DNA of 64,000 bases from Neobacillus jeddahensis (GCF_000612625.1 NZ_CCAS010000007.1:62001-126000); one strand, 5' to 3'. Positions 16,984 to 26,970 are shown, numbered from the stretch's first letter. Numbers and translations are program-made. Notes: a model not told the origin generated them from the sequence alone.

Positions 16984-17599
16984 GTGTACCGGTCAATGGT
17001 ACGCTTTTTTGTTGGTACGAGATACGTTTGGTGAAAATTGTCGAGAAGTTTTTTAGACCTTTCCATAAAATATGTCCGGCAACTGTAAATCAAAAGTAAT
17101 AATGGTAATGAAATGAAATGGTTGTTAACCTCCCATCACTAATAAAAAACCATGTGAGAAAAGTTAACAGTTCGCTATATTTTTACATTTTTTTTGGTAT
17201 GCTTGTGTTAAATTGAAATAGTATTCAGAAAAATGTACAAGGATATGATGGTCAATCGTTTATGGAAGCTATACTTCTTACCGCCTTGCATATCTATAAG
17301 TTTTTCACTCAAGAAAAAAGAATGGGATGTATCAAGCAATAGTTACATAATGGATAATCAAAGGCATGCATCATTTTACAGGTTGTCAGCTGTAATCCTC
17401 GTCACCTAACTGTACAATAGTTGTAAGATGCAGAATTTTTCGCCTAAAAATAAAACAAGATAAAGGAGGACTAGATAGATTTCGACGTCCATTGTTAGGA
17501 ATGTATTTTTTAAAGCGCTTACAATATGGTCTTTAGTGTAATTGAAGCTGAAAAAATGTCAGTCAGGAATGAACTATTCATATAAAAGGAGGGTTCTCT
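16984..17599 (+). promoter_or_regulatory. Terminator and control region of the pyrimidine cluster
   Basis: A 616-base stretch without a gene. A hairpin, GTACC-GGTCAAT-GGTAC with a T run (16985-17010), ends the hemD-like gene. CATTTTACAGGTTGTC at 17372-17387 matches CATTTTACAGACTGTC (25374-25389) upstream of the semialdehyde dehydrogenase at 14 of 16 positions. TTACAG and CTGTAA (17376-17381, 17390-17395) form a small inverted repeat there. On the minus strand TTGTAAGCGCTTTAA (17510-17524) is a near-consensus CcpA cre site. AAAGGAGGG precedes the TTG start at 17600. Confidence 0.6.
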
Positions 17600-18970
17600 T
17601 TGGCAAGTGAAAAAATACCACGCATTTCCCTGATGGACCTCGAAATGAACTTTTTAGAGGTGGAGCAGGGCTTAACCAACCAAGAGGCAATGGAAGAATC
17701 AAATCGATGCCTCTATTGTTATGATGCTCCGTGTATTAAAGCCTGTCCGACAGGTATTGATATTCCAACATTTATAAAAAAAATTGCCTCAGGAAATTTA
17801 CTTGGATCCGCTAAAACGATCATGTCCTCAAATCCGGTTGGAGCCAGTTGCTCAAGAGTATGCCCAACGGAAGAACTTTGTGAGGGGGCATGTGTCCTCA
17901 ATCACTCTACAAATCCCATCATGATTGGTAACCTGCAAAGGTATGCTACAGATTGGGCGATACAAAATGAACAAACCCTCTTTCAACCAGGTGTTTCAAA
18001 CGGAAGAACAGTTGCTGTTATCGGAGGAGGACCTGCAGGTTTATCCGCTGCACGTGAACTAGCTAGATTAGGGTACGAGGTGACCATCTTTGAGGCAGCA
18101 GATAAAGCGGGTGGATTAAATACATTTGGGATCGTGTCCTTCCGATTACCACAAAAGATCTCTTTCTGGGAAGTGGAACAGGTTAAGAAATTAAATGTAA
18201 CTATAAGAACTAACACCGTCGTAGGAAGGGACATTTCAGTGGATAAAATAACTGAAGATTTCGATAATGTTATCTTGGCGGTCGGTATGGCCCATGTTCC
18301 GAATTTAGGGGTTGAAGGTGAAGAGTTAAAGGGTGTTTATGATGCGATTGAATTTGTGAAGGCAACAAAAAGCGGCCAACTTTCCCAGGATTTCGTCGGT
18401 AAACGAGTGGTCGTAATCGGGGCAGGTAATACCGCCATAGATGGTGCGACTTGTTCAATTCGGCTTGGGGCTGAGAATGTGAAAATCCTCTACCGTAGGA
18501 CTGAAGAAGAAATGACAGCGTATGACTTTGAGTACGAATTTGCTAAACAAGATGGCGTAGAGTTCCGGTGGTTAACAGCCCCAAAACGGATCATCGGAAA
18601 TAGCCTTGGCCATGTAATGGGCATTGAGTGCATCAAAATGAAACTGGGTGAGGCTGAGCCAGACGGCCGTCGGAGACCTGTACCAATAGAGGGATCAGAA
18701 TATGTGATTCCGGTGGATGCCGTAGTGAAAGCGATCGGACAAACAAGGCACAAGGAACTCATCGAGGCATTTGGTCTTCAACATAATGGTGGGGTAGTGA
18801 CGGTTGAACTAGGGACATTCCGGACCTCCAATCCGGCCATATTCGCTTGTGGTGATGTGGTATTTGGTAAAGGTAAAGGTGACGCTATGGTTGTCACTGC
18901 GGCACAACAAGGAAAAGATGTTGCCTATGCCATTCATAAACAATATTCGCCAGTTGGAGTTGTGAATTAA
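17600..18970 (+). CDS. preT: NAD-dependent dihydropyrimidine dehydrogenase, PreT subunit
   Basis: PreT is the FAD/Fe-S subunit that passes electrons from NADH to PreA for reduction of uracil or thymine to the dihydro form (the reaction can run either way). The N-terminal region carries two cysteine groups: CLYCYDAPCIKACPTGIDIP (residues about 37-56) and CSRVCPTEELCEGAC. VAVIGGGPAGLSAARELARLG is the FAD-binding site and VVVIGAGNTAIDGA the NAD-binding site; a final GDVVFGKGKGDAMVVTAAQQG closes the FAD domain. The 456-residue length is normal. The TTG start follows AAAGGAGGG at good spacing. It is the first gene of the pyrimidine cluster, 40 bases ahead of preA. Confidence 0.93.
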   Translation: MASEKIPRISLMDLEMNFLEVEQGLTNQEAMEESNRCLYCYDAPCIKACPTGIDIPTFIKKIASGNLLGSAKTIMSSNPVGASCSRVCPTEELCEGACVLNHSTNPIMIGNLQRYATDWAIQNEQTLFQPGVSNGRTVAVIGGGPAGLSAARELARLGYEVTIFEAADKAGGLNTFGIVSFRLPQKISFWEVEQVKKLNVTIRTNTVVGRDISVDKITEDFDNVILAVGMAHVPNLGVEGEELKGVYDAIEFVKATKSGQLSQDFVGKRVVVIGAGNTAIDGATCSIRLGAENVKILYRRTEEEMTAYDFEYEFAKQDGVEFRWLTAPKRIIGNSLGHVMGIECIKMKLGEAEPDGRRRPVPIEGSEYVIPVDAVVKAIGQTRHKELIEAFGLQHNGGVVTVELGTFRTSNPAIFACGDVVFGKGKGDAMVVTAAQQGKDVAYAIHKQYSPVGVVN

Positions 18971-19010
18971 CTCTGGAAGGACAGGAACGAATGACAAAGG
19001 GGGAAAAGGA

Positions 19011-20297
19011 ATGGCTGATTTACGTATTAATCTTGCGGGAATTCAATCACCAAATCCGTTCTGGCTGGCGTCCGCACCACCAACCAATTCAGGCTATCAG
19101 GTTCAGCGGGCCTTTGAAGCGGGTTGGGGAGGAGCAGTTTGGAAAACATTGGGTGATCCTATCTTGAACGTCTCTTCCAGATTTGCTGCTAGTAGTTTTA
19201 ACGGAAAACGAGTGGCTGGATTTAATAATATTGAGCTGATCACTGACAGACCATTAGATGTTAATTTAAAGGAAATCTATGAAACGAAAAAGAAATTTCC
19301 GAACCATGCTATCATTGCTTCCTTAATGGTCGAGCCAACGCAAGAAAAATGGCATGAAATTGTTAAGCGAGTAGAGGATGTTGGCGTTGATGGGCTCGAA
19401 TTAAACTTTGGCTGTCCACATGGAATGGCCGAACGGGGAATGGGCTCGGCGTCTGGGCAGGTACCCGCATTGGTTGAACGCCAAACTTATTGGGCCAAAG
19501 AGGTGGCCAAAACCCCTGTGATCGTTAAATTAACACCCAATATAACGGACATCACTGCGACTGCAGAAGCGGCCTGCCAAGGCGGTGCTGATGCGATTAG
19601 TATGATTAACACGATTAACAGTTTAATGGGAGTGGACCTTGATTCATGGAATACGATTCCCCATGTCGCCGGTAAAGGGGCGCATGGCGGCTATTGCGGA
19701 CCTGCTGTTAAGCCAATTGCCTTAAATATGGTGGCAGAGTGTGCCAGACATCCACGAATTAACGTACCGATTTCCGGAATCGGTGGAATTTCAAATTGGC
19801 AGGATGCAGTTGAGTTTATGCTGATGGGGGCAACGGGAGTTCAAGTTTGTACAGCTGCGATGCACCATGGTTTCCGCATCGTTGAAGATATGATTGATGG
19901 CCTTAGCAATTATTTAGATCAGAAAGGTATTTCGTCCGTGTCCGAAATCATTGGAAAATCTGTTTCTCGATTCTCCGATTGGGGCAATTTGGATTTGAAC
20001 TATAATATCGTTGCCCAAATCAATAACGATGTGTGTATCAACTGCAATAAATGCCATATTGCCTGTGAAGATACATCTCATCAATGTATTGATATGTTGA
20101 CGGATTCCTCTGGAAAAAGTTATTTAAAGGTTCGTGACGAAGACTGCGTCGGATGTAATTTATGCTCGATCGTTTGTCCAGTAGATGGGGCGATTGATAT
20201 GGTTGAAGTACCAAGAGAGCTTGCGCCTATGACATGGAATGAGCGCCAAGCTGCGCTAAGTGTAGCTGTGGAATGCCAAGCAGATGTGACAAAGTAA
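19011..20297 (+). CDS. preA: NAD-dependent dihydropyrimidine dehydrogenase, PreA subunit
   Basis: PreA is the FMN-containing catalytic subunit that reduces the C5-C6 bond of uracil and thymine. The first 330 residues form a dihydroorotate-dehydrogenase-like barrel: NPFWLASAPPTNSGYQVQRA, ELNFGCPHGMAERGMG, VIVKLTPNITDI, and PISGIGGISNWQDAVEFML for flavin phosphate binding. The C-terminus carries two ferredoxin-type clusters, CINCNKCHIAC and CVGCNLCSIVCPV, which accept electrons from PreT. The length (428 aa) matches the family. It is translated from an ATG with GGGGGAAAAGG upstream and is followed 20 bases later by the dihydropyrimidinase gene, so co-transcription is likely. Confidence 0.94.
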   Translation: MADLRINLAGIQSPNPFWLASAPPTNSGYQVQRAFEAGWGGAVWKTLGDPILNVSSRFAASSFNGKRVAGFNNIELITDRPLDVNLKEIYETKKKFPNHAIIASLMVEPTQEKWHEIVKRVEDVGVDGLELNFGCPHGMAERGMGSASGQVPALVERQTYWAKEVAKTPVIVKLTPNITDITATAEAACQGGADAISMINTINSLMGVDLDSWNTIPHVAGKGAHGGYCGPAVKPIALNMVAECARHPRINVPISGIGGISNWQDAVEFMLMGATGVQVCTAAMHHGFRIVEDMIDGLSNYLDQKGISSVSEIIGKSVSRFSDWGNLDLNYNIVAQINNDVCINCNKCHIACEDTSHQCIDMLTDSSGKSYLKVRDEDCVGCNLCSIVCPVDGAIDMVEVPRELAPMTWNERQAALSVAVECQADVTK

Positions 20298-20317
20298 TCT
20301 GAAGGAGGAACAAACAA

Positions 20318-21739
20318 ATGAAAAAAATTATTAAAAACGGAACAATCGTCACTGCATCAGACACCTACAAAGCTGAAATCCTAATTGAGGATGGTAAAAT
20401 CACACAAATTGGTACAAATTTATCTGCGGTTGGCGCAGAGATCATTGATGCAAAGGACAGATTAGTATTTCCTGGAGGGATTGACCCGCATACCCATTTG
20501 GATATGCCATTTGGTGGAACGGTTACAAAAGATGATTTCGAATCAGGAACGATTGGTGCGGCATTTGGCGGCACAACGACCGTTATTGATTTTTGTTTAA
20601 CGAATAAGGGAGAACCCCTCAAAAACGCTATTCAAACCTGGCATGATAAATCAAAAGATAAAGCCGTAATCGATTATAGCTTCCATTTGATGATTTCTGA
20701 AATTAATGAGGATGTCCTTAATGAACTTCCTCAGGTCATAAATGAGGAAGGGATTACCTCCTTCAAGGTTTTTATGGCCTATAAAAATGTCTTTCAAGCA
20801 GATGATGAAACCTTATTCCGCACGCTTATTTCTGCAAAGGAACATGGGGCATTAGTTATGGTTCACGCAGAAAATGGTGATGTCATCGATTATTTGACCA
20901 ATAAGGCAATTGAAGAAGGGAAAACGGAGCCTATCTATCATGCATTAACTAGACCAGCAGAATTAGAGGGAGAAGCGACTGGCAGGGCAGCGAAGCTTAC
21001 GGGACTAGCAAACTCACAATTATATGTTGTTCACGTTTCTTGTGCCGATGCCGTTGAAAAGATTGCCGAAGCTCGCAGTAAAGGCTTTGATGTTTGGGGT
21101 GAGACCTGTCCCCAATATTTAGTGTTGGATCAAAGCTATTTAGAAAAGCCTCATTTTGAAGGGGCTAAATATGTGTGGTCACCACCACTTCGAGAAAAGT
21201 GGAATCAGGAAGTATTGTGGAATGCCTTGAAGAGCGGACAACTGCAAACATTGGGATCGGATCAATGTTCTTTTGATTTTACTGGTCAAAAAGATTTAGG
21301 TCGAGATGATTTTACGAAAATTCCTAATGGCGGACCGATCATTGAGGATCGTCTATCAATTTTATTTTCTGAGGGGGTGAAAAAGGGACGGATAAGCCTA
21401 AATCAGTTTGTCGACCTTACCTCTACCCGTGCAGCTAAACTGTTTGGTTTATTCCCACAAAAAGGAACCATTTCCATCGGTGCGGATGCCGACCTGGTTA
21501 TCTTTGACCCAAATGTTGAGCGGGTGATTTCAGCAGAAACCCATCATATGGCCGTGGATTACAATGCCTTTGAAGGAATGAAAGTGACGGGTGAGCCTGT
21601 TTCAGTGTTAGTACGGGGTGAATATGTGGTTCGGGATAAGCAATTTGTAGGTAAACCAGGATCAGGTCAATATTTGAAGCGAGCGAAGTATAATTCCAAT
21701 ACCCCCTTAAAGCAAGATCAAACATTAACAATTAACTAA
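20318..21739 (+). CDS. hydA: Dihydropyrimidinase (D-hydantoinase family)
   Basis: Opens the ring of dihydrouracil or dihydrothymine to N-carbamoyl-beta-alanine or its methyl form. It is a zinc amidohydrolase of 473 residues. Visible metal-site elements are DPHTHLD, the carboxylated-lysine segment SFKVFMAYK, MVHAENGD, LYVVHVSCADAV and GSDQCSF. KKIIKNGTIVTA at the start and ADLVIFDP near the end are family signatures. The gene follows preA by 20 bases with a clear GGAGGA. The genomic partner for the next step, beta-ureidopropionase, is not in this window. Confidence 0.94.
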   Translation: MKKIIKNGTIVTASDTYKAEILIEDGKITQIGTNLSAVGAEIIDAKDRLVFPGGIDPHTHLDMPFGGTVTKDDFESGTIGAAFGGTTTVIDFCLTNKGEPLKNAIQTWHDKSKDKAVIDYSFHLMISEINEDVLNELPQVINEEGITSFKVFMAYKNVFQADDETLFRTLISAKEHGALVMVHAENGDVIDYLTNKAIEEGKTEPIYHALTRPAELEGEATGRAAKLTGLANSQLYVVHVSCADAVEKIAEARSKGFDVWGETCPQYLVLDQSYLEKPHFEGAKYVWSPPLREKWNQEVLWNALKSGQLQTLGSDQCSFDFTGQKDLGRDDFTKIPNGGPIIEDRLSILFSEGVKKGRISLNQFVDLTSTRAAKLFGLFPQKGTISIGADADLVIFDPNVERVISAETHHMAVDYNAFEGMKVTGEPVSVLVRGEYVVRDKQFVGKPGSGQYLKRAKYNSNTPLKQDQTLTIN

Positions 21740-21780
21740 ATGATCCAGCACTTGTTCCAACAATGGTTGTAGCACTCCTG

Positions 21781-21807
21781 CAATTGCTCAGGTTTACTGA
21801 GCAATTG
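21781..21807 (+). other. Hairpin between dihydropyrimidinase and permease genes
   Basis: CAATTGCTCA (21781-21790) and TGAGCAATTG (21798-21807) form a perfect 10-bp stem but no T run follows. It may attenuate, process or stabilise the transcript. TACATGTTGTC at 21820-21830 resembles the core of the shared box at 17372. Confidence 0.55.
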
Positions 21808-21916
21808 CCCATTTATAAATACATGTTGTCCGGTTGTCTGAATTTTGGAATCTATTTTTGGGCTCGCTAATCTGCGGGTTTTCTTTAAAATCAAACCGAT
21901 AACGAGGAGTGTTCAT

Positions 21917-23389
21917 ATGAAAAAAAACCATTTAAAATCACCTGACTTATTTCCCATTCAACATAAAGATAGGAAAATATCAAAATTAGGTTTCTCTTTT
22001 ATGTGGGTAGGAATGGTTGTCGTTCTAGCGACGTTTGCAATTGGTGGGGCAGGTGTAATGAGTTTATCGCTGCCATTGGTTATACTAGCCACTATTATTG
22101 GAAGTCTTGCGATTGGGCTGTTCATTTCTTTAATTGCGGATATTGGCATTGAGCACGGTTTATCGTTTCCTGTTTATATGAGAGCACCGTTTGGAACGAT
22201 TGGCACCCATATCCCTTCCATCACTCGTGGGATTACAGCCTCGATGTGGTTTGGGGTAAATACGTATTTTGGATCAACCGCAATGAATGGGATCTTAAAT
22301 ATTTTATTTGGCTTTGATAATTGGTTTGTTTGTTTCCTCATTTTTGCAGCCGTTCAATTGGTTAATACAGCTTTAGGGATAAAGTCAATTGAACGCTTTG
22401 CAGATTTAGCAGCCCCAATTATTCTATTAATCTCCATTTGGATGTACTCCTCCTTATCAGACCAGGCTGCAGAAGCTGGGCGAGACGTATGGAGCTGGGT
22501 GGAGTCTCCTGTCACTGGTGGAGCGGCCTTTTCTGCCTTTTTAGTAGTTATTTTTAGCAATATGGGTTTTTGGGCTACATTAAGTGCAGACATTCCCTCC
22601 ATTTCACGATTTATTAAAGCCCCTATGAATGAGAAGAATTGGTTTAAACGAAACAAAGCATCATTAATCGGAAATATGGTAGCCATGCCAATTGTCCAAA
22701 CCTTTATGATCATTATCGGAGCGGTTTCCTATATCGCCGTATTAAACTCGGATCCAGTAGTTGCTCTCCAAAAATCAGCAAGCGGAATCATTCTTGCCGT
22801 TTTATTATTAATGCTTGTGTTAGCGCAGTGGTCAACGAATACGGCAGCAAATGTCGTTCCAGCTGCTACCATTTTCTCAAACGTTGGTGGACCTAAGTTT
22901 CCATTTTGGGCTGGGGTCATCACTGCTGGGATTGTTGGAATCGTTGTGCAACCATGGCAATTGTTTGATATCATCATTCAAGTTCTTTTATTTGTCGGCG
23001 GTATTTTAGCAGCGATAGTGGGGATCTTGTTCGCCGATTATTATTTGATTAGAAAAAGACGTGTAAATGTTCCTGAGTTATATGAACAGAATGGTCAGTT
23101 CAGATACTTAGGTGGAGTAAACGTAGCCGGGTTTATAGCCTGGATCATTGGGGCAGCCGCATCCTACTTTGTTCCGGACTTTGGCTTTTTAGTCGGTTTT
23201 ATTTTGGGTGCAGGCATTTATTATCTGCTCGCAAAATACTGGTGGTTCAACAAATATCAACAAGCGGAAATCAACGATCCTAGTGATGAAAAATTTTTAG
23301 GCATTTCGGTTGGACGTGATTGGGTAATCGAAGAAAAAGCATATGAACCGGTATTAGAAGAAATACCAAATAACGTAGATTTATATTAA
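21917..23389 (+). CDS. NCS1-family nucleobase permease
   Basis: A 490-residue, roughly 12-span transporter of the nucleobase:cation symporter-1 family (relatives: CodB, PucI, Mhp1). Motifs include KLGFSFMWVGMVVVLATFAIGG, GLSFPVYMRAPFGTIGTHIPS, SMWFGVNTYFGS, QWSTNTAANVVPAATIF and FADYYLIRKRRVNV. From its place after the dihydropyrimidinase gene, uracil, thymine, dihydrouracil or a related compound is the likely cargo; sequence alone does not settle this. The start chosen is the ATG preceded by CGAGGAG; the longer frame from 21845 has no site. The tail of about 30 residues is hydrophilic. Confidence 0.88.
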   Translation: MKKNHLKSPDLFPIQHKDRKISKLGFSFMWVGMVVVLATFAIGGAGVMSLSLPLVILATIIGSLAIGLFISLIADIGIEHGLSFPVYMRAPFGTIGTHIPSITRGITASMWFGVNTYFGSTAMNGILNILFGFDNWFVCFLIFAAVQLVNTALGIKSIERFADLAAPIILLISIWMYSSLSDQAAEAGRDVWSWVESPVTGGAAFSAFLVVIFSNMGFWATLSADIPSISRFIKAPMNEKNWFKRNKASLIGNMVAMPIVQTFMIIIGAVSYIAVLNSDPVVALQKSASGIILAVLLLMLVLAQWSTNTAANVVPAATIFSNVGGPKFPFWAGVITAGIVGIVVQPWQLFDIIIQVLLFVGGILAAIVGILFADYYLIRKRRVNVPELYEQNGQFRYLGGVNVAGFIAWIIGAAASYFVPDFGFLVGFILGAGIYYLLAKYWWFNKYQQAEINDPSDEKFLGISVGRDWVIEEKAYEPVLEEIPNNVDLY

Positions 23390-23411
23390 TTAAGAACTAG
23401 AGGGGGATATC

Positions 23412-23630
23412 ATGTCAGACTATCAACAATTTCTCTCAGAGAGGGATAAAATTGATTTTCTAATCCAAAAGGGTTGTCAGATTAGCGGAGTAAAAGAACA
23501 TTTAAATGGCGCAACAGTTGATTTTTTACATCCGAATGGAAATGTAACAGAAACGCTCCTGATTGGAACAGCAAATGGACGAAAGTATTTTTCTAGTCTT
23601 TTAGTGAAACAAAATCAATTGAAAAACTAA
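23412..23630 (+). CDS. Small hypothetical protein in the pyrimidine cluster (72 aa)
   Basis: Not recognised. This 72-residue soluble protein (MSDYQQFLSERDKIDFLIQK ... GATVDFLHPNGNVTETLLIG) has an AGGGGG ribosome binding site and lies 22 bases after the permease gene, so it is probably made from the same transcript. It has no signal or membrane span. The single cysteine (KGCQISGV) is unremarkable. Position suggests a role in pyrimidine use or its regulation, but that is only context. A terminator follows. Confidence 0.65.
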   Translation: MSDYQQFLSERDKIDFLIQKGCQISGVKEHLNGATVDFLHPNGNVTETLLIGTANGRKYFSSLLVKQNQLKN

Positions 23631-23638
23631 AACGGGAG

Positions 23639-23667
23639 AGGATTGGTTTGTATGCCAATCCTTTTCT
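23639..23667 (+). terminator. Terminator after the permease/small-protein genes
   Basis: GGATTGG (23640-23646) and CCAATCC (23655-23661) followed by TTTTCT; it ends the transcript ahead of the pucR-like gene. Confidence 0.75.
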
Positions 23668-23693
23668 AACTAAATCTTAGGAGAAAATTACTT

Positions 23694-25310
23694 ATGAAGG
23701 AATATTTTCACTTAACTGTTGCAGATATTTTTATACGAAAACACTTTGAGCAGGCGTTGGTGATCGCCGGAAACGAGGGCATTCAGCGGGTGGTTAAGTG
23801 GGTCCATGTCGTTGAGGTCACGTCCATTCGTAATCTATTAAATGGAAATGAATTGATTCTATCTACGGGAGTTGCCTGGAGAGACAACACGAAATTATTT
23901 GTCTCAATGGTGAGAGAATTTATTGAAAATGATGCGGCAGGGTTATGCCTTGAAATGGGAACATACATGTCAGAGGTACCTGCTGAGGTGATTACTCTCG
24001 CCAATGAATATGATTTTCCCATTATTATTTTTCAAAAAGAGGTACCGTTTGTTGAAATCACCCAAGATATTCATTCAGTCATTATTAACCAACAATATCA
24101 AAAGATATCAGACTTAGAGAATTATTCCCAGCGGTTAAATAAACGGTTACTTACGATTGAAGCATATGAGGATATATTGCAATTTATTTTCTCCGCTTTG
24201 GATGTTCAAATTATTTTTCGACTTAAAAATCAGGACTATGTGTTTGTGCCAGAGATTAGTGGCGGTGATCAGGACATAATCCTTCAACAGATGGAAGGAG
24301 CCAAAACGCAATCCTATGATCACCTGGCAATTTCACCGATCTTTTTATTTGGACAGGAATACGCCGAGCTGGCCATCCACTCAAAGGAAATACCAATCAG
24401 TGAATATGATCTGTTGATTTTAGATCGCACTGCCACGGCGCTCGCACAACATTTATTAAGAGAATTGTTTGTCGAGGAAAAAAAGCGGGTTGAAGAGTTT
24501 GAATGGCTGCATGGTTGGCTCGACGGGGAGCATTCACCAGAAGAAATTCAAGAATATTTAATCGAAAATGGCATAAAAGCGACAACGAACGAGGCCGTCG
24601 TGTTAATTGCAAAAAATATCCCCCTTCAAGAAAAGTTAAGTCAGGATGGAACCTATTTAAAACTAGTCTTTCGTTCTGTTTTTGAACAGAATGGCTTTGT
24701 TGTATTTTTTGTTGAGAAAAGAAACGAGATTACCTTTATCCTGTTAAACAATCGAACAAAAAAGAATCTAAAGGATCGGATAAAGAAATCGATTGGATCA
24801 ATTCAAGACTCGGAATTTATTCGAAAACAAAGTTCGGCAAAGTTAATCATTGCAGCTGGGAAGTTTATTCATTCTGCCAGTGATGTACATAAGAGCTATC
24901 AGACAGCAAAAGAGACTCTCCGTATTCAACAAAAAATGACCAATAAACAGGTTTATTATTTTTATGAAGATTTGCATCTTTATCGGTTGATTTCGCAAAT
25001 GAGTAAACATACCGATCTGCAGGCGCTTTCCTCGGAATACTTACAACCCGTTATTCAATATGACCAAAAATACAATGGAAAGCTACTCGAAACCTTAAAA
25101 GTCTATTTGGAATGCAACGGCTCAAAGCAGGAAACTTCTAACAAATTGTTTATTGTCCGTCAGACGCTATACCATCGTTTGCAAAAGCTCGAAAACTTAT
25201 TGGGTGACGATTTCATGGAGCATGAGAAAAGGATAGCAATAGAATTTATGCTTCTGGTTCATGATTATTTGTCAGCATCATTGCCAAAGGCGACTAACCA
25301 AGTTCTCTAA
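23694..25310 (+). CDS. PucR-family transcriptional regulator
   Basis: The 538 residues show the PucR layout. The N-terminal purine-catabolism-regulator domain runs over residues about 8-125 (LTVADIFIRKHFEQALVIAG ... GLCLEMGTYMSEVPAEV). A variable middle follows, and a C-terminal helix-turn-helix of the CdaR/PucR type (LLETLKVYLECNGSKQETSN, then VRQTLYHRLQKLENLLGDD) spans about residues 468-520. Such regulators control purine, hydantoin or pyrimidine catabolic genes. Here it sits between the upper and lower pathway genes and is the obvious candidate regulator. A 16-bp box shared by the preT and semialdehyde dehydrogenase upstream regions could be its site; this is inferred. The ligand is unknown. 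Confidence 0.9.
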   Translation: MKEYFHLTVADIFIRKHFEQALVIAGNEGIQRVVKWVHVVEVTSIRNLLNGNELILSTGVAWRDNTKLFVSMVREFIENDAAGLCLEMGTYMSEVPAEVITLANEYDFPIIIFQKEVPFVEITQDIHSVIINQQYQKISDLENYSQRLNKRLLTIEAYEDILQFIFSALDVQIIFRLKNQDYVFVPEISGGDQDIILQQMEGAKTQSYDHLAISPIFLFGQEYAELAIHSKEIPISEYDLLILDRTATALAQHLLRELFVEEKKRVEEFEWLHGWLDGEHSPEEIQEYLIENGIKATTNEAVVLIAKNIPLQEKLSQDGTYLKLVFRSVFEQNGFVVFFVEKRNEITFILLNNRTKKNLKDRIKKSIGSIQDSEFIRKQSSAKLIIAAGKFIHSASDVHKSYQTAKETLRIQQKMTNKQVYYFYEDLHLYRLISQMSKHTDLQALSSEYLQPVIQYDQKYNGKLLETLKVYLECNGSKQETSNKLFIVRQTLYHRLQKLENLLGDDFMEHEKRIAIEFMLLVHDYLSASLPKATNQVL

Positions 25311-25373
25311 AAAGTGGTTGAAATAGTCTTAATGTTAAATAGATAAGCAAATTGTTGCAGAATTTCCGCAAGA

Positions 25374-25389
25374 CATTTTACAGACTGTC
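25374..25389 (+). promoter_or_regulatory. Shared box upstream of the semialdehyde dehydrogenase gene
   Basis: CATTTTACAGACTGTC, 80 bases before the start codon, matches CATTTTACAGGTTGTC at 17372-17387 before preT at 14 of 16 bases. It is a candidate regulator site, perhaps for the PucR protein encoded between them. Confidence 0.5.
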
Positions 25390-25468
25390 TAATGATAGGG
25401 ATCTATAGATACGAGATAATGGAAATAATAGTAACTATTCAAAATATTATTGTAATGGAGGGTTTGAA

Positions 25469-26935
25469 ATGAGTGTGACAAAAAACGTTACGGCTGTCTT
25501 AAAAAATTATATTAATGGGCAATGGGTAAGTGCAACTAGTGAGGAAACGCTTGATGTGCCAAATCCGGCCACCAATGAAGTCATTACAAAGGTACCGGTT
25601 TCATCAAAGGAGGATGTCCATCTTGCCGTAACAGCGGCAAAGGAAGCCTTTGATAAGTGGAAAAATGTACCCGTTCCAAAGCGCGCAAGGATTCTATTCA
25701 AATATCATTATTTGTTAACGGAGAATCATGAAGCATTAGCTAAATTAATCGTTCAAGAGAATGGAAAGGCATACAAGGAAGCGTACGGTGAGGTGCAGCG
25801 CGGGATTGAATGTGTTGAATTTGCGTCTGGTGCACCAACCTTAATGATGGGCGAAACGTTATCAGGAATTGCTGAAGACATTGATTCTGAAATGTTCCGC
25901 TATCCATTGGGGGTTGTTGCTGGCATTACCCCTTTCAACTTCCCGATGATGGTGCCGCTATGGATGTTCCCGCTTGCCGTCGCCTGTGGAAACACCTTTG
26001 TGTTGAAGCCATCAGAACGGACACCAATTTTAGCGAATCGATTAGCTGAATTGTTCTCAGAAGCTGGTGCCCCTAATGGAGTCTTAAATGTTGTTCACGG
26101 TGCACACGATGTCGTCAATGGGCTGCTCGAGCATAAGGATATTGCTGCGATTTCTTTTGTTGGCTCCCAGCCTGTTGCAAAGTATGTGTATGAGCGTGCA
26201 GCTGCTGAAGGAAAGCGAGTTCAAGCACTGTCTGGTGCAAAGAACCATCATATTGTCATGCCAGATGCCGACATGGATAAGGCCGTTCAACATGTGATAA
26301 GTTCAACTTTTGGTAGTGCTGGGCAGCGCTGTATGGCTTGTAGTGCGGTCGTTGTGGTTGGTGACAATGACCTATTTGTTGCGGCACTAAAGAAAAAAGC
26401 AGATGAATTGATCATTGGGAGCGGTATGGATGATGAGGTGCTATTAACACCGGTAATTCGCAAGGAACATCGTGAAAAGGTTTTGGGTTATATTGAGAAA
26501 GGAATTGCCGAAGGAGCTGACCTGATTCGGGACGGACGTCGGGAAATCGCTGAGCTGCCGGAAGGGAATTTCATAGGACCAACTATCTTTGACCATGTTA
26601 CCACTGAAATGACCATTGCCAAGGATGAAATCTTTGCACCGGTTTTAAGTCTCCTTCGTGCTAACAATTTAGATGAAGGATTGGACTTTATCCGTCAATC
26701 TAGATATGGAAATGGAGCGACGATTTATACAAATAACGCAAAAGCGATCCGTCAATTCCGTGAAGAAGCGGATGCAGGAATGCTGGGAATAAACGTTGGA
26801 GTACCAGCAACCATGGCCTTTTTCCCATTCTCAGGCTGGAAAGACTCATTCTATGGCGATCTTCATGTAAACGGTAAAGACGGACTAAACTTTTACACCC
26901 GCAAAAAAATGATCACATCAAGATTCGACGCATAA
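25469..26935 (+). CDS. mmsA: CoA-acylating (methyl)malonate-semialdehyde dehydrogenase
   Basis: An aldehyde dehydrogenase of 488 residues that converts malonate semialdehyde or methylmalonate semialdehyde with CoA and NAD to acetyl-CoA or propionyl-CoA and CO2. MmsA/IolA-type features include [56 protein letters not shown] and the catalytic cysteine C288 in GQRCMACS. The final [19 protein letters not shown] is also characteristic. Here it probably finishes beta-alanine or beta-aminoisobutyrate breakdown after the aminotransferase encoded next. GGAGGG precedes the ATG. Its own upstream region carries the box shared with preT. Confidence 0.93.
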   Translation: MSVTKNVTAVLKNYINGQWVSATSEETLDVPNPATNEVITKVPVSSKEDVHLAVTAAKEAFDKWKNVPVPKRARILFKYHYLLTENHEALAKLIVQENGKAYKEAYGEVQRGIECVEFASGAPTLMMGETLSGIAEDIDSEMFRYPLGVVAGITPFNFPMMVPLWMFPLAVACGNTFVLKPSERTPILANRLAELFSEAGAPNGVLNVVHGAHDVVNGLLEHKDIAAISFVGSQPVAKYVYERAAAEGKRVQALSGAKNHHIVMPDADMDKAVQHVISSTFGSAGQRCMACSAVVVVGDNDLFVAALKKKADELIIGSGMDDEVLLTPVIRKEHREKVLGYIEKGIAEGADLIRDGRREIAELPEGNFIGPTIFDHVTTEMTIAKDEIFAPVLSLLRANNLDEGLDFIRQSRYGNGATIYTNNAKAIRQFREEADAGMLGINVGVPATMAFFPFSGWKDSFYGDLHVNGKDGLNFYTRKKMITSRFDA

Positions 26936-26957
26936 ACATGGTGCAAAAGTAATATAA

Positions 26958-26970
26958 GGTGTCAGGCACC
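26958..26970 (+). repeat. GGTGTCAGGCACC dispersed palindrome
   Basis: Copy between the semialdehyde dehydrogenase and aminotransferase genes, 12 bases before the GGAGGG ribosome binding site of the latter. Confidence 0.75.
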
